DNA of 64,000 bases, taken from Chitinophagales bacterium (GTDB taxonomy: Bacteria > Bacteroidota > Bacteroidia > Chitinophagales > Chitinophagaceae). Every line of letters starts with the position of its first letter. Position 1 is the stretch's first letter. Both the position numbers and the translations under genes were made by a program. This document shows positions 35,520-45,126 of this stretch, one piece after another. A model generated the notes under the pieces. It made no database searches and was not told the DNA's origin. It saw only the letters and a program-made list of their open reading frames with translations. The DNA lies in NCBI GenBank assembly GCA_017303335.1, contig JAFLBK010000003.1:186001-250000 (forward strand), read 5' to 3'.

Positions 35520-35849
35520 TTAACAGCAGCCGTCCTTCATTTCAAAAGCCACAAAAAAGGCTTCCATCTCTTTTTTATACTGCTTCCAAACCTTTTCGTC
35601 GATGCAATAGCATACACTGACCCCTTCGATGGTTCCTTTGATTAATCCAACATTCTTCAATTCTTTCAGGTGCTGGGATATGGTAGCCTGTGCCAGACCA
35701 AGTTCATCCACGAGGTCACCACAGATGCAGGCATTAGCCTTGATAAGGTGTTGAATAATGGCAATACGGGCAGGATGACCAAGAGCTTTCATCAGTGTAG
35801 CCAGCCTGTTCTGCTTATCGGTGAATATTTCTGTTTTAGTAAGGCCCAT
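35520..35849 (-). CDS. arsR: ArsR-family arsenic-sensing repressor
   Basis: A 109-aa winged-helix repressor. ANACICGDLVDELGLAQATISQHLKEL holds a Cys-x-Cys sensing element and the recognition helix. Further Cys in VSVCYCID and the C-terminal DGCC could also bind As(III). It heads the operon arsR-arsM-(ArsC-like)-aquaporin-phosphoesterase. Matching operators lie at 35854-35869 and 35486-35501. Confidence 0.88.
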   Translation of the reverse strand: MGLTKTEIFTDKQNRLATLMKALGHPARIAIIQHLIKANACICGDLVDELGLAQATISQHLKELKNVGLIKGTIEGVSVCYCIDEKVWKQYKKEMEAFFVAFEMKDGCC

Positions 35850-35853
35850 ATCA

Positions 35854-35892
35854 ATCGCAATATTACGATAAATAAAATTACCGCCAAATTTT
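35854..35892 (-). promoter_or_regulatory. ars promoter with overlapping operator
   Basis: On the minus strand TTTG (35892-35889 region), 19 bases, then TAATATTG matches the -33/-7 pattern with one mismatch. The near-perfect palindrome ATCGCAATATTACGAT (35854-35869, 14 of 16 bases) covers the -7 box, as expected for a repressor site, 4 bases before the arsR start. Confidence 0.55.
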
Positions 35893-35919
35893 TATGAAAA
35901 TTCTTTTAAGGAACAATTC

Positions 35920-37962
35920 CTAAAATTTCATCCTTTGAATCCGTATTGCATTCAGTATTGCCAGTAGTGCCACTCCCACATCGGCAAACACAGCTTCCCA
36001 CATTGTAGCCAGCCCGCCAGCTCCCAGGATCAAAACCACTGCTTTTACAGTAAAGGCAAGGGTGATATTTTGCCATACAATTTGCTTGGTTTTCTTTCCG
36101 ATGCGTATTGCTATCGGTATTTTGGAAGGGGCGTCGTCCTGGATAACAATATCTGCCGTTTCAATGGTAGCATCGCTACCAAGGCCACCCATAGCAATAC
36201 CAGCATCGCTAAGAGCTACAACAGGGGCATCATTAACCCCATCCCCGACAAAGGCAACAGATTCATTCCGGGCCTTAATCTCTTTTACTTTGTTCACTTT
36301 GTCCTCGGGTAATAAGTCCCCGAATGCATTTTCAATTCCGATCTTCCCTGCCACCATCTTAACCACTGTTGACTTATCTCCGCTCAACATGGTTGGCATA
36401 ACGTTCATTGATTTTAATTGCTGAATAGCATCCCCCGCATCCTCCTTTAGCTCGTCTGCAATGGTAATATACCCCGCAAATTTTCCATCGTAAGCAATTG
36501 CTATAAGCGTATTTACTATTTCGGATTGATCAATCTGGTGCTCGATCTTGAATTTATCCAGCAACTTGAGATTACCTGCAAGCAGTTGTTTGCCGTTGAT
36601 ATTAGCCTTTAAACCATGTCCTGCAATCTCCTCTACATTAGTCAAAGCAATACCATAATTGATTTCACCAACATATTCGTGTATTGCTGTCGCCACAGGG
36701 TGTGTGCTTTTGCTTTCCAGTACATTCACCATTTGCATGATTTCGTCCTTATTCAGTATTGGATCGATGTTTACTTCCTGTACTTTAAAAACACCCTTGG
36801 TCAAAGTGCCGGTTTTATCCATTACCACGTTCTTAATTCCGGCCATGATATCCAAGAAATTGCTCCCTTTAAAAAGTATTCCGTTCCTGCTGGCAGCCCC
36901 AATGCCTCCAAAATATCCCAATGGAATAGATATAACCAACGCACAAGGACAGGAGATAACAAGAAATACCAATGCTCTGTAAAGCCAATCGTTAAATACA
37001 TAGTCCTTAACAAGGACCATCGGCACCAGGCAAATAAGCACAGCCAGTAACACAACTATCGGAGTATAGATTTTAGCGAACTTCCGTATAAATAACTCGG
37101 TAGGTGCTTTTTGTGCTGTGGCATTTTGGACGAGGTTCAGAATCTTACTGAGCTTACTATCTGTATATGCTGTTGTAACCTTTACAAGGGAAACGGAATT
37201 AAGATTTATCATTCCAGCAAGTACCGCATCTCCCTTTTGTTTTGTATCAGGCTTGCTTTCACCAGTAAGTGCAGCAGTATTGAAGGATGCTGTATCAGAG
37301 ATCAATTCACCATCCAAACCCAGTTTTTCACCGGGCTTCAGCTGTACTAAAGAACCTATATTTACCTCTTCAGCCTTTATTGTTTTTGGCTGTTCATTTT
37401 CAATAATGGTGACTTCATCGGGCCGCTGATCCAGCAAAGCCTTGATATTGCTTTTTGCTCTTTTGACAGCCAATGTTTGAAACACCTCCCCAACTGCATA
37501 GAATAACATTACTGCAACGGCTTCCGGGTATTGTCTTATTGCAAAGGCCCCGATAGTAGCAATACTCATTAATAGAAATTCTGAAAATATTTCTCCCTTA
37601 CCCATACCTTCAACAGCCTCTTTCATTACAGGAAAACCAACAGGCAAGTACGCAGCTACATACCACACAATACGGACCCATCCCGTAAACCAGGATTGAA
37701 TTATCCAGTTATCAAATGCAATTGCTGTGAGTAATAGCAAAAGGCTGATAATGGCGGGCAAAAACATTTGGAAAGCAGATTGATCTCCCCCGGAATGATC
37801 ATGGCCATCATCATCATTATGTTCATGCTCATGATTATGCCCATCCCGCTCATGATGACCGGGCAATAACTCCTTTGCATGAGCCTTTGTATATATTTTC
37901 TCTTCCTGGGTGCAACAAAGCTGCCGGCCCTGTGCATCGTATATATGTTTATGTTGTTTCAT
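35920..37962 (-). CDS. heavy-metal P1B-type ATPase (ZntA/CadA-like)
   Basis: A 680-aa cation pump. The N terminus has a Cys pair (QLCCTQ) and a His-rich stretch (about 36-56). Eight transmembrane helices surround the CPC motif C338-P-C340 (SCPCALV), DKTGTLTKG, the HP motif (STHPVATAI) and GDGVNDAPVVAL. A CPC motif with a His-rich N terminus fits Zn, Cd or Pb export rather than copper. It is followed by the ICMT-like gene, overlapping it by 4 bases. Confidence 0.92.
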   Translation of the reverse strand: MKQHKHIYDAQGRQLCCTQEEKIYTKAHAKELLPGHHERDGHNHEHEHNDDDGHDHSGGDQSAFQMFLPAIISLLLLLTAIAFDNWIIQSWFTGWVRIVWYVAAYLPVGFPVMKEAVEGMGKGEIFSEFLLMSIATIGAFAIRQYPEAVAVMLFYAVGEVFQTLAVKRAKSNIKALLDQRPDEVTIIENEQPKTIKAEEVNIGSLVQLKPGEKLGLDGELISDTASFNTAALTGESKPDTKQKGDAVLAGMINLNSVSLVKVTTAYTDSKLSKILNLVQNATAQKAPTELFIRKFAKIYTPIVVLLAVLICLVPMVLVKDYVFNDWLYRALVFLVISCPCALVISIPLGYFGGIGAASRNGILFKGSNFLDIMAGIKNVVMDKTGTLTKGVFKVQEVNIDPILNKDEIMQMVNVLESKSTHPVATAIHEYVGEINYGIALTNVEEIAGHGLKANINGKQLLAGNLKLLDKFKIEHQIDQSEIVNTLIAIAYDGKFAGYITIADELKEDAGDAIQQLKSMNVMPTMLSGDKSTVVKMVAGKIGIENAFGDLLPEDKVNKVKEIKARNESVAFVGDGVNDAPVVALSDAGIAMGGLGSDATIETADIVIQDDAPSKIPIAIRIGKKTKQIVWQNITLAFTVKAVVLILGAGGLATMWEAVFADVGVALLAILNAIRIQRMKF

Positions 37963-38561
37963 AAAAGCCGTCTTGTTTTTTGTTTGTAATGTAAATACTC
38001 ATCTCCATGCTGTTTTATTAAGAACTCTTCTTCCAGCCGAATCTGTATTTGAATAACGAAATAGGTAGATAAGCATAAAAAGAAAGTAAGCGCATTCGGA
38101 ATGATCAGGAATATCCCTGTCACGCTAAGTATCATACCCAAAAAGATCGGATTCCTGCTGATCGAGAAAAGCCCTGCCGTTACCAATTCTGTCTTGTTCT
38201 CTTCATCTATACCGATACGCCAGCTTTTACTCATCTGGAATTGTGCTATCACCACCCACAGCAAAGCGATATGAATAAGTGCCAGCCCGGAATAAAGTAT
38301 AATGGGATGCTGCAAATACCAGACAGGCAATAAATATTCGTATGTAGGGATGTTGAACGAGAAGATCAACAGGGCAACGAAAAGAAGGGCAATTAATAAT
38401 TTCATCAGGAACCCGATATAATTATGTGCAGTGTCTGTTTTGCCAAACGTAACGGGATTGACACCTGTTTGTTTCCAGGTTCTGTATGTTGGCAATACAA
38501 AAGCGACAGCCAGGTACAAGACGAGATAAATTGGAAGATATATTTTTAAAAACGTTTGCAT
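37959..38561 (-). CDS. isoprenylcysteine carboxyl methyltransferase-like membrane protein
   Basis: A 200-aa protein with about five transmembrane helices and the C-terminal methyltransferase signature of this family: [45 protein letters not shown]. Such proteins often accompany czc and zntA genes in Bacteroidota; the substrate is not known. The gene overlaps the P-type ATPase start (ATGA). Confidence 0.82.
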   Translation of the reverse strand: MQTFLKIYLPIYLVLYLAVAFVLPTYRTWKQTGVNPVTFGKTDTAHNYIGFLMKLLIALLFVALLIFSFNIPTYEYLLPVWYLQHPIILYSGLALIHIALLWVVIAQFQMSKSWRIGIDEENKTELVTAGLFSISRNPIFLGMILSVTGIFLIIPNALTFFLCLSTYFVIQIQIRLEEEFLIKQHGDEYLHYKQKTRRLL

Positions 38562-38573
38562 TTTATTTATAGA

Positions 38574-39815
38574 TTAATGTTTATGTTCTCCAGAGTTTGT
38601 CAGTTTAGCCATTACAAAAAAAGCTCCCTTTACTACAATCTTTGAATCTTTTGGTATTTCTTTCAGCAAAGTAACTTCCGTATAACCTACATCCGTAGTC
38701 CCCTTTGCAACAGGAATCATTTCAAAGGATAGGCCGCTTTCCTCTTTATGGTCGGACTGTTCTTTCTTTTCATCTTTGTTTGCTGGCTCTTCATGGGGTT
38801 TCTCTGCTGAAACCATGAAAATGTAATCCTTTCCCTGCATGGTCACAATTGCCTCAGTAGGTACGGCAGGTACGGTAGATTTTTCCAGGCTGATGACGGC
38901 CGTTATATTCATTCCATCAATCAGCCCCATCTTATCTCCCTGCACTTTGGCGTGTACGGTAACAGCCTTGCTTTCTCCTTCAAAGGATGAGCCCAACGAA
39001 TATATCTGCGCATCATATTCCTTGCCGGGATTGTTTGTAAGTGTAAAATGAATGAGCTGATTATTTTTCAATTTAGGCAGATCCTTTTCATACACAAACA
39101 GATCAAGGTGCAGCTGACTGTTATCCACGATTTCAGCAACTGTAGTGGTCAAGTCAATATAGCTTCCTATTTCAACCTTTACATTACTTACCACTCCATT
39201 AATGGGGCTGGTAATAGAAAGAACAGAAATCAGCTTCCCGGCTGCGAGGCTGGCTGGATTTACGCCCATCAGCCTGATCTGTTGCTCGTAGGTTGATTTT
39301 GCAGTCCTGAGAGTTCGAAGCTCTGTTTCTGCTGACTGCAGATTTTTTAAAGCACCAGCATTGCCTGCATTCAGGTCCCGCTGTCTTTTCACTTCGAGTT
39401 CAGCTAAACCAATTTTTGCATTTACATTCAGGTAATCGCTTTGCACCTGCACAAATTCAGGATTTGAAACGGTTGCTATTACCTGGCCTTTTCTAACAGT
39501 ATTTCCGGGCTGAATGAGCAATGATTTGATGACACCACGATACACTGAATTTATAGTGGCTTTATTTTGATTCGGAACTCTCAGTATACCGTTTGTTTTA
39601 AGCGAAGCCGTTAGTTGCTTTTGTTCGATTGCCCCTAACTCTATACCGATGCTTTTTATTTGTTCATCAGTCAGGAAGGCTGTTTTACTCCCTTCACCTT
39701 CTTCTTCATGTTTTTCCGTTGCTGGTTTAGGCGCTTCGGCTGTATCATTGCCACCGCATGAGGTTAAAGACAAAAGACCGTAAAGGAGCATTGCTATTAT
39801 CAGATATTTCTTCAT
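38574..39815 (-). CDS. RND efflux periplasmic adaptor (CzcB-like)
   Basis: A 413-aa lipoprotein: lipobox SLTSC (about Cys20), a charged low-complexity stretch, then adaptor domains with ATINSVYRGVIKSLLIQPGNTVRKGQVIATVSNP (biotinyl-lipoyl-like), an alpha-hairpin, and beta-barrel parts. A His/Glu/Lys-rich insertion (EKPHEEPANKDEKKEQSDHKEE) near the C terminus may bind metal. It joins the CzcA-like pump, whose gene lies 7 bases upstream. Confidence 0.9.
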   Translation of the reverse strand: MKKYLIIAMLLYGLLSLTSCGGNDTAEAPKPATEKHEEEGEGSKTAFLTDEQIKSIGIELGAIEQKQLTASLKTNGILRVPNQNKATINSVYRGVIKSLLIQPGNTVRKGQVIATVSNPEFVQVQSDYLNVNAKIGLAELEVKRQRDLNAGNAGALKNLQSAETELRTLRTAKSTYEQQIRLMGVNPASLAAGKLISVLSITSPINGVVSNVKVEIGSYIDLTTTVAEIVDNSQLHLDLFVYEKDLPKLKNNQLIHFTLTNNPGKEYDAQIYSLGSSFEGESKAVTVHAKVQGDKMGLIDGMNITAVISLEKSTVPAVPTEAIVTMQGKDYIFMVSAEKPHEEPANKDEKKEQSDHKEESGLSFEMIPVAKGTTDVGYTEVTLLKEIPKDSKIVVKGAFFVMAKLTNSGEHKH

Positions 39816-39822
39816 ATTAGTT

Positions 39823-42800
39823 TTATTGATTGATGTAATAATTATAGCGAATAACAGATTGGTTATATTGATTCAGGTTCTCAAGATGACTTTTTTGAAT
39901 CTCAATTGCCTGGGTAAGAAACTGTGACAGTTCAGCAAAACTGATTTCACCGGCCCGGTATGCCAGGGAAGCGGCTTTGATGATCTCATCAGCCTGCTTT
40001 AATCCGGTAGATTCATAAAACAAAAGCATCGTCTTATTCTTATCCACCTCTTGCCGGAGCTGAATTTGTTTGGTTGACCATACCTGCTTTTCGTACTCGA
40101 ATTGCTTTTGTTGCACCGCTACCTCTGCCTGAGCTGCCTTTACTTTATTTCGATAAGCATTCGCTCCGAATAACGAGAAAGATGCCGTGACTGAAAATCC
40201 ACTAAATGGATCTTTGGCACCCCATAGCCTTTGACTAAAGAATCTGCCGGAAAATTCCGGCTTGTTCTCGTTCCGGATCACGTTTATCCCGGCATTGGCG
40301 ATATTGATATTTTGCGATTGCAGAGTCAGTAATGGGTGAAGACTGTCGGATAGCGTTCCACCAATTGATAATTTCTCCAATGGTTTTAATAGTGGCATCA
40401 TCATTTCAGCAGAATTCAAATACTGCATGAATGCCTGTTGTTGTATTTGAATCTCATTGCCAAGCTGAATGATCTGAGCTCTTAATTCTGTCATACGAAC
40501 ATTGGCGGCAATGCTGTCGAGACCAGGACTATCACCTGTTTTTACTTTTAGGATTGCTGCATTGGTGAGAGATTGATAAATGCTATCCAGCTGCTTATAC
40601 AACCGTTGTTTGTCCTGTAAATACCAGAGCTGATAATATACCGTCCGGACATCCCTTTTTATTTCAACATCAATAACGGCTGTGTTGGCTTCAAAATATT
40701 TGAGCTGTTCTCCATAAAGGTTTTTTTGCGCTTTGTATAATCCCGGCCATGCCACACTCTGGGAGACACCTACTTTCAAAATACCTGTATTATCAGATGG
40801 CCGCATATCTTCATTTTCAGCAAAGACCCCTGTTTTTGGCAATGCTGTTGCCGTTTTAACCTGGGCTTTTCCTTTGTTGATCTGCTCATTGTTTACCTGA
40901 TACATAAGGTTGTTCTTTGCCAATGTAACAGCTTCATCAACGGATATCCGTTTTGTTCCATTTTCCTGTGCCGAAGCACCTGGGCTTAGGGCCAGCAATA
41001 CCATTACTGCTATTATAGTTGTTATAGACTTCACTTTTGTTTTCTTTTTGGATGAGAAAATGATGTACAGCAGTGGTAACACCACAAGTGTGAGGAATGT
41101 AGCCGTGATCAACCCGCCAATTACAACAGTGGCTAAAGGCTTTTGAACCTCAGCACCTGCCCCGGTAGATAAGGCCATTGGAATGAAGCCCAATGCAGCC
41201 ACAGAGGCCGTCATTAGTACAGGTCGCAATCGGATTTTTGTTCCTTCATAGACTCGCTGAATAATGTCCTTTATCCCATCTTTTTCAAGCTGGTTAAATG
41301 TGCTGATAAGTACGATCCCATTCAACACGGCAACGCCAAAAAGAGCAATAAAACCAACGCCTGCAGAGATGCTGAATGGCATTCCTCGTATCAACAAAGC
41401 AAATATTCCGCCGATAGCACTCATCGGAATAGCTGTATAGATCAGTAATGCCTCCTTCAATGAACGGAACGTGAAATAAAGAAGCAGGAAGATGAGAGCC
41501 AGTGCAACAGGCACAGCAATTTTTAGTCTGGCTGATGCCTGCTGAAGATTTTCAAAAGTACCTCCGTAAGTATAATAGTACCCAACAGGAAGGATCTTTG
41601 CTGTGTTCAGTTTTTCCTGTATCTCTTTCACCACACTGGCAACGTCTCTGTTCTTAACATTAAAGCCAACTACAATCCTCCGCTTTCCTTCCTCCCGGCT
41701 TATCTGGGCAGGACCTTCTTTGAAGGAAATGGAAGCCACCTGGGAAAGAGGTATCTGGCTGCCGTCATTGGTTGCAACAAATAAATTGCTTACATCTTCA
41801 ATGGATGTTCTGCTTGCGCTGTCAAGTCTTACTACCAGGTCAAACTTTCTTTCGTTCTCAAACACAACGCCAGCTGCTTCACCCGCAAAGGCTGTACTGA
41901 TAGTGTGGTTAATGTCCTCAATATTCAATCCGTAACCGGCAATCTTTGCACGGTCATATTCAATGGTGATCTGCGGAAGGCCTGTTGTTCGCTCAACCTG
42001 TGGTTCTGTAGCACCCTTTACTGATTGAACAACCTTTGCAACTCTTGGGGCAAGGGCTGCGAGCGTATCGATATTTTCTCCAAAGATTTTAATAGCTACA
42101 TCCTGCCTCACGCCGGTCATCAGTTCATTAAAACGCATTTGTATGGGCTGAGATGCTTCAAAGAAAACGCCCGGAATTGCTTCCAGCTTTTCGATCATCA
42201 TTGCTGCAAGCTGGTTGTAATCCTTCGTGGTCTTCCATTCACTTTTAGGTTTCAACTTAATGATCAGATCAGTTGCTTCAGGAGGCATTGGATCTGTTGG
42301 TACTTCAGCACTTCCGGTTTTGCCCACTACCATTTCCACTTCCGGGAACGACCTGATGATACGGCTTGCCTGCATGGATGTTTCCACGCTTTGTGACAGT
42401 GATGTGCCTTGCGGCAAGATGCAGTGAAATGCATAATCACCTTCCTGCAGCTGAGGTATAAATTCTCCGCCCATTTTTGTGAATATGAAAATAGAAACAG
42501 CAAGTAACATGGTAGCAAAACCAACGACCATATATTTCATTTTCACTGACCACCTGATAATGGGCGAGTATATCCGTTGAAACAACCCCATGAGTTTATC
42601 AGAGATGTTTTTCTTGTGTGCCGTTTTCTTGGAAAGAAAAAGCGCAGACATCATTGGTATGTACGTCAGTGAAAGAATCAACGCACCCAATATTGCAAAG
42701 CCAACTGTTTGAGCCATTGGACGGAACATTTTGCCCTCGATACCCTGCAATGACAGAATTGGTAAATAAACGATCAGGATGATGATTTGCCCAAAAGCTG

Positions 42801-44142
42801 CTGAGCTCATCATTTTGCTGGCACTTGCCCCAACCGCCTCGTCCATTTGGCCCTGGGTTAATCGTTCTTTTATGTTTTTTGCAGCCAGGTAATGAAGCGT
42901 AGCTTCTACAATAATTACAGCCCCATCCACGATCAAGCCAAAATCAATTGCTCCCAGGCTCATGAGGTTGGCACTAACACCAAATACCTGCATCATACCC
43001 AGGGCAAAAAGCATTGATAAAGGGATAGCAGACGCAACGATCAAACCAGCCCGGATATTACCCAGGAACAGGATCAGTACAAACAGCACAATTAGCGCAC
43101 CTTCGATAAGATTTGTTTTTACAGTACCCACGGCTCTGTTTACTAACCCAGTCCGATCAATATAAGATTCAACCTCTATATCTGAGGGCAATGCTTTTTT
43201 GATCGATTCCATTTTATCTTTTACTCTTTCCACCACGGCGGCACTATTACTTCCTTTCAACATCATTACAATACCACCCACGACTTCTTTTTGACCGTTA
43301 TAGGTAACAGAACCGTATCGAATAGCGTTTCCAAATTTCACTTCAGCAACATCTCTTACCAATACCGGGATATTATTTACCTTCTTTATTACAATGTTGT
43401 TAATGTCTTCCATTGACCCAAGCAGACCTACGCCTCTGATAAAATAGGCATTCGGTTTTTTGTCGATGTAAGCACCACCGGTGTTTTCATTGTTCTTTTC
43501 CAGTGCAGTGAAGATTTCCGCAATGGTTATGTTCATTGATTTCAGTCTGGCAGGGTTTACAGCAACCTCATATTGCTTTAGTAGCCCTCCGAAACTGTTT
43601 ACTTCTGCAACTCCTTTTGTTCCGTATAGTTGACGGGCAACTATCCAGTCCTGCATAGTCCGTAAGTCCATTGCGGAGTACTTATTCTCTGAACCCTTTT
43701 TGGGATGGATAACATACTGGTATATCTCACCTAGGCCGGTGCTCACAGGCGCCAGTTCGGGTGTACCGATCCCTTTAGGGATTTTTTCTTCTGCTTCCTT
43801 CAGCTTTTCAGTAATCAGCTGACGGGCAAAATAGATGTCAATGTCATCATGAAATACAACAGTGATAACAGACAGGCCGAATCTTGAAATAGAACGCATT
43901 TCTTCCAGATCAGGGAGGTTAGCAAGGCTCTGTTCGATGGGGTATGTTACAAGCTGCTCTGTTTCCTGGGCAGCCAGTGTGGGGGTTAATGTAATTATTT
44001 GTACCTGGTTATTGGTAATATCGGGTACAGCATCGATTGGTAATTTACCGGCACTCCATACTCCCCAAACAATAAGCGCAAGGGTCATCATACCAATGAT
44101 GAGTTTGTGTTTAATACTGAATTGAATGATTTTATTTAGCAT
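39823..44142 (-). CDS. CzcA-type RND metal efflux pump fused to a TolC-like outer membrane factor
   Basis: A 1439-aa fusion from the ATG at 44142. Residues 1 to about 1040 are an HME-RND pump; the TM4 motif GAIDFGLIVDGAVIIVEA (DFGxxxDG) fits divalent Zn/Co/Cd/Ni transport. After a Lys-rich linker, SITTIIAVMVLLALSPGASA (about 1036-1055) looks like an internal signal peptide and is followed by a TolC-family domain (about 1056-1439) with paired coiled-coil repeats. Fused CzcA-TolC proteins are known in Bacteroidota; processing at the signal is likely. It lies 10 bases after a 38-aa membrane gene. Confidence 0.9.
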   Translation of the reverse strand: MLNKIIQFSIKHKLIIGMMTLALIVWGVWSAGKLPIDAVPDITNNQVQIITLTPTLAAQETEQLVTYPIEQSLANLPDLEEMRSISRFGLSVITVVFHDDIDIYFARQLITEKLKEAEEKIPKGIGTPELAPVSTGLGEIYQYVIHPKKGSENKYSAMDLRTMQDWIVARQLYGTKGVAEVNSFGGLLKQYEVAVNPARLKSMNITIAEIFTALEKNNENTGGAYIDKKPNAYFIRGVGLLGSMEDINNIVIKKVNNIPVLVRDVAEVKFGNAIRYGSVTYNGQKEVVGGIVMMLKGSNSAAVVERVKDKMESIKKALPSDIEVESYIDRTGLVNRAVGTVKTNLIEGALIVLFVLILFLGNIRAGLIVASAIPLSMLFALGMMQVFGVSANLMSLGAIDFGLIVDGAVIIVEATLHYLAAKNIKERLTQGQMDEAVGASASKMMSSAAFGQIIILIVYLPILSLQGIEGKMFRPMAQTVGFAILGALILSLTYIPMMSALFLSKKTAHKKNISDKLMGLFQRIYSPIIRWSVKMKYMVVGFATMLLAVSIFIFTKMGGEFIPQLQEGDYAFHCILPQGTSLSQSVETSMQASRIIRSFPEVEMVVGKTGSAEVPTDPMPPEATDLIIKLKPKSEWKTTKDYNQLAAMMIEKLEAIPGVFFEASQPIQMRFNELMTGVRQDVAIKIFGENIDTLAALAPRVAKVVQSVKGATEPQVERTTGLPQITIEYDRAKIAGYGLNIEDINHTISTAFAGEAAGVVFENERKFDLVVRLDSASRTSIEDVSNLFVATNDGSQIPLSQVASISFKEGPAQISREEGKRRIVVGFNVKNRDVASVVKEIQEKLNTAKILPVGYYYTYGGTFENLQQASARLKIAVPVALALIFLLLYFTFRSLKEALLIYTAIPMSAIGGIFALLIRGMPFSISAGVGFIALFGVAVLNGIVLISTFNQLEKDGIKDIIQRVYEGTKIRLRPVLMTASVAALGFIPMALSTGAGAEVQKPLATVVIGGLITATFLTLVVLPLLYIIFSSKKKTKVKSITTIIAVMVLLALSPGASAQENGTKRISVDEAVTLAKNNLMYQVNNEQINKGKAQVKTATALPKTGVFAENEDMRPSDNTGILKVGVSQSVAWPGLYKAQKNLYGEQLKYFEANTAVIDVEIKRDVRTVYYQLWYLQDKQRLYKQLDSIYQSLTNAAILKVKTGDSPGLDSIAANVRMTELRAQIIQLGNEIQIQQQAFMQYLNSAEMMMPLLKPLEKLSIGGTLSDSLHPLLTLQSQNINIANAGINVIRNENKPEFSGRFFSQRLWGAKDPFSGFSVTASFSLFGANAYRNKVKAAQAEVAVQQKQFEYEKQVWSTKQIQLRQEVDKNKTMLLFYESTGLKQADEIIKAASLAYRAGEISFAELSQFLTQAIEIQKSHLENLNQYNQSVIRYNYYINQ

Positions 44143-44152
44143 AATCTCTTTG

Positions 44153-44269
44153 CTATTGGGCCATATGACCATACCAGTGAATTATGCGGCGGATAATAGC
44201 CGCAATAAGCACCGCAGAGCATACAACGATGAATATTGTTTTGAGAACCTTTACAGCTGTTCGCTTCAT
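44153..44269 (-). CDS. 38-aa small membrane protein upstream of czcA
   Basis: Start ATG at 44269, stop TAG at 44155-44153, 38 codons: MKRTAVKVLKTIFIVVCSAV, then LIAAIIRRIIHWYGHMAQ. A basic N terminus, one clean transmembrane helix (about 12-26), then Arg-Arg and His/Trp/Tyr residues. It lies 10 bases before the czcA start on the same strand, so it is probably operonic. No family recognised. It may be a small accessory subunit of the RND pump. Confidence 0.6.
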   Translation of the reverse strand: MKRTAVKVLKTIFIVVCSAVLIAAIIRRIIHWYGHMAQ

Positions 44270-44371
44270 TGGCTCTTCTTTAAATTGTTTGATCAATGAG
44301 AACGGTTTGAAACATGAAATGCTTCAACGGCTAAACCATCTTGACTTAGCAACCAAAAACAGTAATTGAGA

Positions 44372-44686
44372 TTATGATAATTGGGGAGGTTGCCAGATAG
44401 GGAGAGATATTTCTATCGGCTTGGAAGAATTATAGGCCATGGTTACCTTGCCGTCAAACGAAGGAATTGTTGTGGCCGGGGTGCTATTGATAGATAAATT
44501 AAAGCTGGTAGAGCAGCAACTACAAGTGCAAAAGGGTGAGCAGTCGTCAGGTGCGTCTTGCTCTTGACCCGAATGGCTCTGAGAATAGGAAATATTGGCT
44601 TTACCTCCGGTAGCGGCCATATCAGCACAGGGCATCACACTCAATGCCAATACTACCAGGGTCATTATGGAGGTAAATAATTTCAT
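44372..44686 (-). CDS. DUF6660-like small secreted protein
   Basis: A 104-aa protein from the ATG at 44686, with a signal sequence (MKLFTSIMTLVVLALSVMPC) whose PCAD end is typical of the DUF6660 family. A middle Cys cluster SPFCTCSCCSTSFN and a C-terminal SLPIWQPPQLS are also characteristic. These proteins lie beside copper and metal efflux genes in Bacteroidota; metal binding by the Cys cluster is inferred. Promoter-like TATTTTGCAG lies just upstream. Confidence 0.72.
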   Translation of the reverse strand: MKLFTSIMTLVVLALSVMPCADMAATGGKANISYSQSHSGQEQDAPDDCSPFCTCSCCSTSFNLSINSTPATTIPSFDGKVTMAYNSSKPIEISLPIWQPPQLS

Positions 44687-45126
44687 TGCTGCAAAATAAT
44701 GCCATATATCACAAAATTTCAAATGTTAGCGTCGATATTTTGGAATCATCGTTGCAAAAAGGTCGTAAACCCGTGATTTTCTGATTTCTTACACAAAATA
44801 ATAACAGTGATGTCAGATTAGGCGAAAGAAGTGAATGAGGAAACAAGGGAGGAAACGTGCGATGAAAGTGCTTAAGAATTTTTCACCGTTGGCTAGTTAG
44901 TATTGATCTAAAAGAGGAGTTGAACTGTCTTTTGTATTAACATAAATAAGGCACAACTTCTTATTTAAAGGATTCTTTGTACATAATCTATAAACCGTCA
45001 GAACTCAGGCTTACTACTGATTTATATCATAAATTCCTTGGAATGATTTTTGTCTATTTGTATCCTGTTAACATGGATAAATAAATTTAACCCCCTGCAA
45101 AGGAATATTTTATACCTTTAGACTAA
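44687..45126. other. 440-base intergenic gap
   Basis: It separates the minus-strand Zn/Cd block from the plus-strand Cu block. It holds a promoter-like TATTTTGCAG for the DUF6660-like gene at the left and TACCTTTA (45113-45120, one mismatch to TAnnTTTG) for the gene at 45127. No convincing coding frame or strong hairpin is seen. Confidence 0.5.

Noticed and set aside
44184..44369. 61-aa plus-strand frame before the czc operon
   Set aside because: It is antisense to the better 38-aa membrane protein frame and has no family match.
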